NCBI GenBank assembly: GCA_028280115.1
Contig: JANQMJ010000028.1
Coordinates: 1 to 36,891, forward strand
Length of the DNA stretch: 36,891 nt
Direction: 5' to 3'
DNA from: Parvularculaceae bacterium
Lineage (GTDB): Bacteria; Pseudomonadota; Alphaproteobacteria; Caulobacterales; Parvularculaceae
Position numbers and translations under genes: made by a program. Shown one piece after another: positions 31,692 to 36,891 of this stretch. The notes beneath the pieces are model-generated. The model saw nothing but the letters and a program-made list of their open reading frames with translations, searched no databases and was not told the DNA's origin. Positions within the stretch are counted from its first letter, which is position 1. Every line of letters starts with the position of its first letter.

Positions 31692-32615
31692 CTACCCCGC
31701 CGGGTCGAGCCAGCCCCATTCGTCTTCGGTGTCGCCGCTGAAAAGCCCGAAGAAGGCGTCCTGAATGCGGCGCGTCACGGGAAACTCGAGATCGGCGACG
31801 CTGAGCTTGTCCACCGAGCGGACGGGCGTGACTTCCGCCGCCGTGCCGGTGAAGAAGATTTCATCGGCGCCGTAAAGCATCTCCCGGGGGATCGCTTGTT
31901 CGACCACCTCATAGCCGAGTTTTTTGGCGAGCGTGATCGCCGTGTCGCGCGTGATTCCGGAAAGGATCGACGAGGCCGCCGGCGGCGTCAGGATGCGGCC
32001 GTTAAGGACGACAAAAAGATTTTCGCCGGCGCCTTCGCTGACCGTGCCGTCATGGGAAAGGCCGATCCCTTCCGCATAGCCCTGATCGCGCGCTTCCATG
32101 CTCACCAGCCGGCTTGAAAGATAATTGCCCGCCGCCTTGACGCCCGCCGGCACGGTGCCCGGGGCCATGCGCCGCCAGCTTGAAACCGCAACGTCAATGC
32201 CGTTTTTCATCCCCTCCTCGCCGAGATAGGCGCCCCAGGGAAAGGCGGCGATGGCGACTTCGGTGGGAACGTTGGTGGAATAGGGCCCCATTTCGCCATA
32301 GCCGAGCCAGGCGATCGGACGGATATAGGCCGAGCCCAATTCATTCATTCGGACCACATCGCGGCAGGCCTGCATCAATTCCTCGACCGTGTGCTTGATG
32401 TTCAAACGATAGACCCGCGCGGAATAGCGCAGGCGCTCCATATGCTCCCGGTTGCGGAAGACGCATACGCCCTTGTGCCTGGTCTCATAGGCGCGCATGC
32501 CTTCGAACACGGCGCTTCCGTAATGCAGCCCATGGGTCAGCACATGGGTCGTCGCCTCGGCCCAGGGGATCATTTCGCCGTTGCGCCAGATCAATTTGGT
32601 TTCCTGAATCGGCAT
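31692..32615 (-). CDS. ilvE: Branched-chain amino acid aminotransferase
   Basis: This 307-residue PLP-dependent class IV (D-amino-acid-aminotransferase fold) enzyme catalyses the last step of Val, Leu and Ile synthesis. It shows 'HVLTHGLHYGSAVFEGMRAY' near residue 26, the PLP lysine in 'AGVKAAGNYLSSRLVS', 'GIGLSHDGTVSEGAGENLFVV' (region) and 'ILSGITRDTAI' with the phosphate-binding loop. I place the start at the ATG at 32615: GGAGGAG lies just upstream, and the product then has normal length. A longer frame from 32870 adds 85 residues not like the family. It is divergent from mazG. Confidence 0.95.
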   Translation of the reverse strand: MPIQETKLIWRNGEMIPWAEATTHVLTHGLHYGSAVFEGMRAYETRHKGVCVFRNREHMERLRYSARVYRLNIKHTVEELMQACRDVVRMNELGSAYIRPIAWLGYGEMGPYSTNVPTEVAIAAFPWGAYLGEEGMKNGIDVAVSSWRRMAPGTVPAGVKAAGNYLSSRLVSMEARDQGYAEGIGLSHDGTVSEGAGENLFVVLNGRILTPPAASSILSGITRDTAITLAKKLGYEVVEQAIPREMLYGADEIFFTGTAAEVTPVRSVDKLSVADLEFPVTRRIQDAFFGLFSGDTEDEWGWLDPAG

Positions 32616-32856
32616 GCGGGAATACTCCTCCGTCTTCGTGCGCGGGCGGCCGCGCATTGCATCGCGCGTCGTTGTGTGGTTCTCAAACCGCGTCGGTTCC
32701 GGGCCAGCCTTACACTGAATGGCGCCGGGAAAGGAAGGCTCGCGCGCCGGTTCCCGCCGATCTTTAAGGCGCGCGCTTTTTGCGATGCGAAGCGGCGCAA
32801 TCTTGGCGGAAAATGCCGCAAAGCGTGATCTTTTGGATTTTTCTGGTGAGGATGTC
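32616..32856. promoter_or_regulatory. Divergent region between ilvE and mazG
   Basis: The 241 bases between two divergent genes should hold both promoters. Good ribosome sites lie at each end (GGAGGAG for ilvE, GAGGAT for mazG). I see no attenuator, no leader peptide with runs of Ile, Val or Leu codons, and no clear -35/-10 pair. Confidence 0.4.
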
Positions 32857-33657
32857 ATGACCGCTTCCAAGACCGGCGATAACCGTCAGATCGACGCGTT
32901 GCTCGACGTCATGGCGCGGCTGCGCGATCCAGTGAAAGGCTGTCCCTGGGACGTGGAGCAGGATTTCCGCACCATCGCGCCTTACACTATCGAAGAGGCC
33001 TATGAAGTCGCCGACGCCATCGAACGCGGCGACATGGCCGCGCTCAAAGACGAACTCGGCGATCTTTTGTTTCAAACCGTGTTCCACGCCCGCATGGCCG
33101 AAGAAGCCGGGGATTTCGATTTCGCCGACGTCGTCGAGGCCATCACGGAAAAGATGATCCGCCGCCATCCCCATGTCTTCGCCGATGCGGATCTGCGCAC
33201 CGCCGAAGAGCAGACAGCGGCCTGGGAAGCGCAAAAGGCGCAAGAACGGATCGCCAAGGGACATGAAAGCCTGCTCGACGACGTGCCGGCCGGACTGCCG
33301 GGACTGATCCGCGCGGTCAAACTGCAAAAACGCGCGGCGCGGGTCGGTTTCGACTGGCCGTCGGCGAAGGATGTGCTTGCCAAGATCGAGGAAGAAACGG
33401 ACGAACTCGTCGAGGCGATCGACAGCGCGCCGCAAGAGAAAATCGAGGAAGAATTCGGCGATCTCTTATTCGCGATCGCTAACCTGTCGCGCCATCTCAA
33501 AGCAGATCCGGAAGCGGCGCTGCGCCGCGCCAATGAAAAGTTCATCCGGCGTTTTCGGCATATCGAACAATCCCTCGCCGAGGACGGCCGCGCGATGGAG
33601 GACGCCAGCCTCGAAGAGATGGAAGCGCGTTGGCGCGAGGCGAAGAAAGCGGAATAG
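32857..33657 (+). CDS. mazG: Nucleoside triphosphate pyrophosphohydrolase MazG
   Basis: This 266-residue all-alpha NTP pyrophosphohydrolase removes aberrant or excess nucleotides and is linked to stress responses in E. coli. Two MazG units are visible. The first has 'LRDPVKGCPWDVEQDFRTIA', 'TIEEAYEVADAIE' and 'DELGDLLFQTVFHARMAEE'. The second has 'KIEEETDELVEAIDS' and 'EEEFGDLLFAIANLSRHL'. The ExxE and ExxD metal-binding patterns are intact. The start at 32857 is favoured by GAGGAT upstream and by family length; the frame is open for 46 more codons of Arg-rich sequence. It ends 16 bases before the transposase gene. Confidence 0.95.
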   Translation: MTASKTGDNRQIDALLDVMARLRDPVKGCPWDVEQDFRTIAPYTIEEAYEVADAIERGDMAALKDELGDLLFQTVFHARMAEEAGDFDFADVVEAITEKMIRRHPHVFADADLRTAEEQTAAWEAQKAQERIAKGHESLLDDVPAGLPGLIRAVKLQKRAARVGFDWPSAKDVLAKIEEETDELVEAIDSAPQEKIEEEFGDLLFAIANLSRHLKADPEAALRRANEKFIRRFRHIEQSLAEDGRAMEDASLEEMEARWREAKKAE

Positions 33658-33661
33658 CCGT

Positions 33662-33703
33662 GTAGGGCGGGCTTCAGCCCGCCAAATCTCGGCGTTCGCC
33701 GAG
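33662..33703. repeat. Left REP palindromes at the transposase 3' end
   Basis: GTAG at 33662-33665 is followed by the hairpin GGCGGGCT-TC-AGCCCGCC (33666-33683). A second perfect hairpin follows, CTCGGCG-TT-CGCCGAG (33688-33703). GTAG plus a palindrome is the classic recognition layout for REP-associated tyrosine transposases. The first hairpin extends across the transposase stop codon, so the gene's last residues (DLAG-stop) are encoded by the REP itself. Confidence 0.8.
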
Positions 33704-34210
33704 ATGCGCTGGTTGCCAATCTTCCGGCGGGATCGTGATCGGGCGCCCAAATTCTCTCTTCCATTTCGCCCATGTAGAATGAGGCCAGTCATCTGGGTCA
33801 GAAACATAACCGTGCTTGACCGGGTTGAAGTGAATATAATCGATATGCCGCGCAAGATCCTCGTCATCGCGAATAACATGTTCCCAATATCGTGATTGCC
33901 ATACCCCGCGCTCACGTTTACGGCCGCGCCTTTTCGCTTCTTCAGGCAAGCGCCGCGTGAATCCGGCTTTTAATTGCGCCATACGGGTCGGAAAATCATG
34001 GTCGTCACTCGGCAACCGCCAGAGAAAGTGCATGTGATCAGGCAAGACCACTGCCGCGACCGTTTCAAACGGCCTCGATGCGGCGGCCTCGAGCCATGCA
34101 TCCCGCAATAATGCTATTTCACGGACTAACAAGTTGCTGTGTCGATCGGCAAGGCAGACCGTCAAGAAGTATGTTCCGCCATCGGCATATAAGCGACGGT
34201 ATTCAGGCAT
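33674..34210 (-). CDS. REP-associated tyrosine transposase (RAYT, Y1/HUH)
   Basis: This 178-residue single-strand endonuclease is of the IS200/TnpA-REP type. It opens with 'YRRLYADGGTYFLTVCLADR', carries the HUH motif in 'VVLPDHMHFLWRLP' (H-M-H), a basic stretch ('RRLPEEAKRRGRKRERGVWQ') and the Tyr-bearing helix 'HIDYIHFNPVKHGYV' followed by 'WPHSTWAKW'. All features of a working RAYT are present and uninterrupted. Such proteins cut at GTAG next to REP hairpins and are thought to spread REP sequences rather than themselves. The gene sits between mazG and a DUF6134-type gene and is framed by inverted REP hairpins, forming a self-contained unit of about 620 bp. Confidence 0.93.
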   Translation of the reverse strand: MPEYRRLYADGGTYFLTVCLADRHSNLLVREIALLRDAWLEAAASRPFETVAAVVLPDHMHFLWRLPSDDHDFPTRMAQLKAGFTRRLPEEAKRRGRKRERGVWQSRYWEHVIRDDEDLARHIDYIHFNPVKHGYVSDPDDWPHSTWAKWKREFGRPITIPPEDWQPAHLGERRDLAG

Positions 34211-34258
34211 CGCGCAATTGAACCATAAACGCTCAGATACGCCAAGCCAATAGATTCA

Positions 34259-34279
34259 TGGCGGGCTAAAGCCCGCCCT
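34259..34279. repeat. Right REP palindrome, inverted
   Basis: GGCGGGCT-AA-AGCCCGCC (34260-34277) is the same hairpin as the left REP in inverted orientation; 21 bases match with one difference in the loop region. Read on the minus strand it is preceded by GAAG instead of GTAG, so this copy may lack a proper cleavage tetranucleotide. Confidence 0.8.
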
Positions 34280-34316
34280 TCGCAATCACGATAAAATTGG
34301 AACGCGGCAAAAGCGT

Positions 34317-34967
34317 TTAATTCAAATGCGCCGCAGCCGCGTAGTGTTGATCCCCTGAATAAAGCACATAGGTCAGTTCTTCGCCGTCAATAACAAAGTT
34401 CGATCCGACCCAGCGCTGGCCGTCATACCAGATATTCAGCGCAAGCGTGCCCGTCACGCGGTATTGATCCGCCGGTGCGCCGTGGGGCGCCGGCGTTTGC
34501 CCGAGCGATTCGACGGTGACGTCGATGATCTCGCCGGTCTGGGTGTTGATCAAGGCGTCCGCCTCTACAAGCGCCTTGCGCCAATAGCTCGACGGAATCG
34601 CATTGGTCGGCGCAATCCCCTCGTAGCCGCTGCCCTTGATGGTCAGAACGCCGTTCTCGCGCCGGGCGTCGACCCACGTCTTCTCGCCGTCATTGTTGGT
34701 CCGGCTGGATAGAGAAATCAGTTCGTCGCCGCGCCATTCTTCGCGAGACTCGTGCTTATATTTGAAGAAGGTCAAGAGGCCGAAGCTCACGCGCATTTGA
34801 ATGCGCGTGTCGACGATCGCGCCCTCCGGCGTCGGCGTCACGTTGACGACGTGGTGGCCGATCACATTGTCTTTACGTTTAATTAGAAATTTTGCATCGA
34901 GTCCGAGCGCGGAAGCTGGCAAGGTGACGGCGAGGGAAAATGCACAGGCGAGCGCTATCAGTCTCAT
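34317..34967 (-). CDS. DUF6134-type secreted protein
   Basis: This 216-residue protein has a Sec signal (MRLIALACAFSLAVTLPASA) and a beta-rich body: 'FLIKRKDNVIGHHVVNV', 'TRIQMRVSFGLLTFFKYKHESREEW' (region), 'DARRENGVLTIKGSGYEG', 'AIPSSYWRKALVEADALINTQTGEI' (region) and 'VIDGEELTYVLY'. This pattern of membrane-distal beta strands with a conserved 'SYW' segment matches the DUF6134 family as I know it. No activity is established. I choose the ATG at 34967 because the product then begins with the signal peptide; the frame continues to 35057. No strong ribosome site is seen. Divergent from cysK. Confidence 0.78.
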   Translation of the reverse strand: MRLIALACAFSLAVTLPASALGLDAKFLIKRKDNVIGHHVVNVTPTPEGAIVDTRIQMRVSFGLLTFFKYKHESREEWRGDELISLSSRTNNDGEKTWVDARRENGVLTIKGSGYEGIAPTNAIPSSYWRKALVEADALINTQTGEIIDVTVESLGQTPAPHGAPADQYRVTGTLALNIWYDGQRWVGSNFVIDGEELTYVLYSGDQHYAAAAHLN

Positions 34968-35090
34968 GGAACCGGTACCTGAATTACCTACACCGTGACT
35001 TACGAAGCAACGCCATATTCGGATCACCGACCCCGCCAGCAGGACGCCCAGGCGCAATTCGCGCGGGCCGCCCGAATCAAGGACGCATCC

Positions 35091-36092
35091 ATGGCGATTA
35101 ACCAGAATGCGCTCGATCTTATTGGCGATACGCCGTTACTTAAGCTTGAGCGCGCTTCGGAAGAGACCGGCTGCACAATCCTCGGCAAGGCGGAGTTCTT
35201 AAATCCCGGCCAGTCGGTTAAAGACCGCGCGGCGCTGGGCATCGTCCGCGAGGCTGAGGCCGCCGGCGCCCTTCGTCCCGGCGGCGTCATCGTCGAAGGC
35301 ACCGCCGGCAACACCGGCATCGGGCTCGCTATGGTCGGCGCCGTTCTCGGCTATCGCGTCAAGATCGTCATGCCGCGCACCCAAAGTCAGGAGAAAAAAG
35401 ACGCCGTGCGCCTGCTCGGCGCCGAGCTGATCGAAGTCGACGCCGTCCCTTACGCAAATCCGAACAATTATATTCATTATTCCGGGCGTCTTGCGAAGGA
35501 ACTCAATGACGTCGAACCGAATGGCGCGCTGTGGGCCAATCAGTTCGACAATGTCGCCAATCGGAACACGCATGTCCGCACGACGGGACCGGAAATCTGG
35601 GAACAGACCGGCGGCCGCGTCGACGGCTTTGCCTGCGCCGTGGGCACCGGCGGCACGATCGGCGGCGTCGCGCTCGCGCTCAAGGAACGCAACCCAGACG
35701 TCAAATGCGCCGTAACCGATCCCTACGGCTCCAAGATTTTCAGCTGGGTCAAGACCGGCGCGCTTACGACCGAAGGCGATTCCATCACCGAAGGCATCGG
35801 CCAGGGCCGGGTCACGGGCAATCTTGAAGGCGTCACCCTCGATGAGGCCTATCGGGTTCACGACCGCGAGGCGCTCGATGTGCTTTACAAACTCACGCTG
35901 GAGGAAGGGCTGTGTCTTGGCGGCTCTTCGGGGATCAATATCGCCGGCGCGATGAAGCTCGCCCGCGATCTCGGCCCCGGCGCGACGATCGTCACCATGC
36001 TGTGCGATTACGGCGCCCGTTACGCCTCGAAACTTTACAATCCGGAATTCCTGAGAAAGAAAGACCTCCCCCCGCCGCCCTGGATGGAGTGA
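35091..36092 (+). CDS. cysK: Cysteine synthase (O-acetylserine sulfhydrylase)
   Basis: This 333-residue PLP fold-type II enzyme makes cysteine from O-acetylserine and sulfide. The PLP lysine is in 'NPGQSVKDRAALGI', the substrate loop is 'EGTAGNTGIGLAMVG', the phosphate loop is 'AVGTGGTIGGVALAL', and the C-terminal Ser pocket is in 'GLCLGGSSGINIAGA'. The glycine-rich loop reads TAGNTG, where many CysK have TSGNTG, a variant common in this class. The start is the ATG at 35091, with AAGGA about 8 bases upstream; the frame extends 32 codons further back without family resemblance. The sulfurtransferase gene follows after one base, suggesting a sulfur-metabolism operon. Confidence 0.94.
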   Translation: MAINQNALDLIGDTPLLKLERASEETGCTILGKAEFLNPGQSVKDRAALGIVREAEAAGALRPGGVIVEGTAGNTGIGLAMVGAVLGYRVKIVMPRTQSQEKKDAVRLLGAELIEVDAVPYANPNNYIHYSGRLAKELNDVEPNGALWANQFDNVANRNTHVRTTGPEIWEQTGGRVDGFACAVGTGGTIGGVALALKERNPDVKCAVTDPYGSKIFSWVKTGALTTEGDSITEGIGQGRVTGNLEGVTLDEAYRVHDREALDVLYKLTLEEGLCLGGSSGINIAGAMKLARDLGPGATIVTMLCDYGARYASKLYNPEFLRKKDLPPPPWME

Positions 36093-36093
36093 C

Positions 36094-36891
36094 ATGGCTC
36101 AATTCGGTCCGCTAGTTTCCACCGATTGGCTCGCGGACCGACTGGCGGACGAAAGGGTCAGGATTATCGACGGTTCCTGGCGCATGCCTGGCGCGCCGCC
36201 TGCCCGCCAGGATTACGAACGCCGGCATATTCCGGGCGCGGCGTTTTTCGACATAGACGATATCGCCGACAGGGCGAGCCCCCTGCCCCATATGCTCCCG
36301 CCGGAGAACGCCTTCGGCAAGGCAGTCGGCGCGCTGGGCGTTTCCAACGATCATGACGTCGTCATTTACGACGACAAGGGCCTTTTTTCCGCCGCCAGGG
36401 TGTGGTGGACGTTTCGCGCCATGGGCCATGAGCGGGTCGCGGTTCTGGACGGCGGCCTGCCGAAATGGCGCGCCGAAAGCCGGCCTGTCACGGACGGTCG
36501 CGCCGGCCCCAAGCCGGCGACATTTCGCGCACCTTTGCAGCCCCACATGGTTTGCTGTGCAGCGCAGTTGCGCAGCTGGCTTGACGACCCCGACGTCGTC
36601 ATCGCCGATGCGCGGCCGGCGGCGCGGTTTTGCGGCGCGGCGCCGGAACCGCGTTCGGGCCTTCGTTCCGGCCACATGCCCGGCGCAAAAAGCGTGCCCC
36701 ATACCGTCCTCCTGACGCCCGACGGCGGGCTGCGCCCGGCCGAAGAGATCGAACGGATCTTGAGAGGCGCCGGCCTTGATCTTGATAAGCAGATCGTCAC
36801 CACCTGCGGTTCCGGCGTGACCGCGGCGGTTCTGTCGCTTGCGCTGGAGATTGTTGGCTGCCGCCGCCATACGCTTTATGACGGGTCCTGG
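36094..36891 (+). CDS. Sulfurtransferase, 3-mercaptopyruvate type (partial)
   Basis: This open frame runs off the end of the window (266 codons visible). It encodes a two-domain rhodanese. The inactive N-terminal domain starts 'LVSTDWLADRLADERVRIID', with 'YERRHIPGAAFFDIDDIAD', 'VVIYDDKGLFSAARVWW' and 'VLDGGLPKW'. The catalytic domain has 'VVIADARPAARFCG', 'GHMPGAKSVPHTVLL' and the active-site loop 'TTCGSGVTAAVLSLAL'. The CGSGVTA loop points to 3-mercaptopyruvate sulfurtransferase rather than thiosulfate rhodanese (CRKGVT). It lies one base after cysK, so both likely serve cysteine and sulfur metabolism. The C-terminus (about 15-20 residues) is missing. Confidence 0.9.
   Translation, partial: MAQFGPLVSTDWLADRLADERVRIIDGSWRMPGAPPARQDYERRHIPGAAFFDIDDIADRASPLPHMLPPENAFGKAVGALGVSNDHDVVIYDDKGLFSAARVWWTFRAMGHERVAVLDGGLPKWRAESRPVTDGRAGPKPATFRAPLQPHMVCCAAQLRSWLDDPDVVIADARPAARFCGAAPEPRSGLRSGHMPGAKSVPHTVLLTPDGGLRPAEEIERILRGAGLDLDKQIVTTCGSGVTAAVLSLALEIVGCRRHTLYDGSW

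Noticed and set aside
30456..32117. Plus-strand frame of 553 codons opposite the penicillin acylase and ilvE
   Set aside because: Arg/His/Asp-rich antisense translation typical of high-GC genes; the minus-strand genes have full family motifs.
32616..32856. Leader peptide attenuator for ilvE
   Set aside because: No short frame with clustered Ile, Val or Leu codons and no terminator/antiterminator stems are visible.

Overview
The window looks like a chromosomal segment of a GC-rich alphaproteobacterium. Evidence: strong G/C preference at third codon positions, and a housekeeping run (rlpA - D,D-carboxypeptidase - tmk - holB - tatD - MBL hydrolase, next to a tRNA-Ser) whose order is typical of that class. 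Family-level placement (marine Parvularculales/Caulobacterales-like) is only an impression.

Layout. (1) 162-16619: a type I secretion (T1SS) locus. On the minus strand are two ABC exporter subunits and an HlyD adaptor. Divergent from them is a 3,186-residue cadherin-repeat/RTX surface protein, and converging on its end is a TolC-type outer membrane channel. (2) 17085-20558: small accessory genes of lower GC: a four-helix membrane protein, a second small membrane protein with a two-domain SnoaL-like protein, and a LysR regulator divergent from a DUF6326-type membrane protein. Two of these genes are bracketed by an exact 25-bp direct repeat. (3) 20678-21001: an intact tRNA-Ser(UGA) flanked by a 3' tRNA fragment on one side and a 5' fragment on the other, each joined to a GC palindrome. 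(4) 21151-26706: cell envelope, nucleotide and replication housekeeping genes in a tight plus-strand run. (5) 26815-29313: three exported or membrane proteins (SpeE-like methyltransferase fold, its membrane partner, SMP-30-like propeller). (6) 29400-33657: penicillin acylase-family hydrolase and ilvE (minus), then mazG (plus). (7) 33662-34279: a REP-associated tyrosine transposase framed by inverted REP palindromes. (8) 34317-36891: a DUF6134-type secreted protein, a cysK-type cysteine synthase, and a sulfurtransferase that runs off the end of the window.

Most notable system: the T1SS locus. Both ABC subunits have lost the Walker A lysine (Thr in one, Arg in the other) and both have lost the LSGGQ signature; only one keeps the Walker B glutamate and the H-loop histidine. 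Their presumed cargo has about 20 cadherin-like modules. Four of these are interrupted at the same place, between the first strand and the 'ENxxGAVV' segment: by a probable seven-bladed propeller, two PA14 domains and a LamG-like domain. I infer a secreted giant adhesin with an unusual, possibly cargo-dedicated exporter pair. Function is not shown by the sequence alone.
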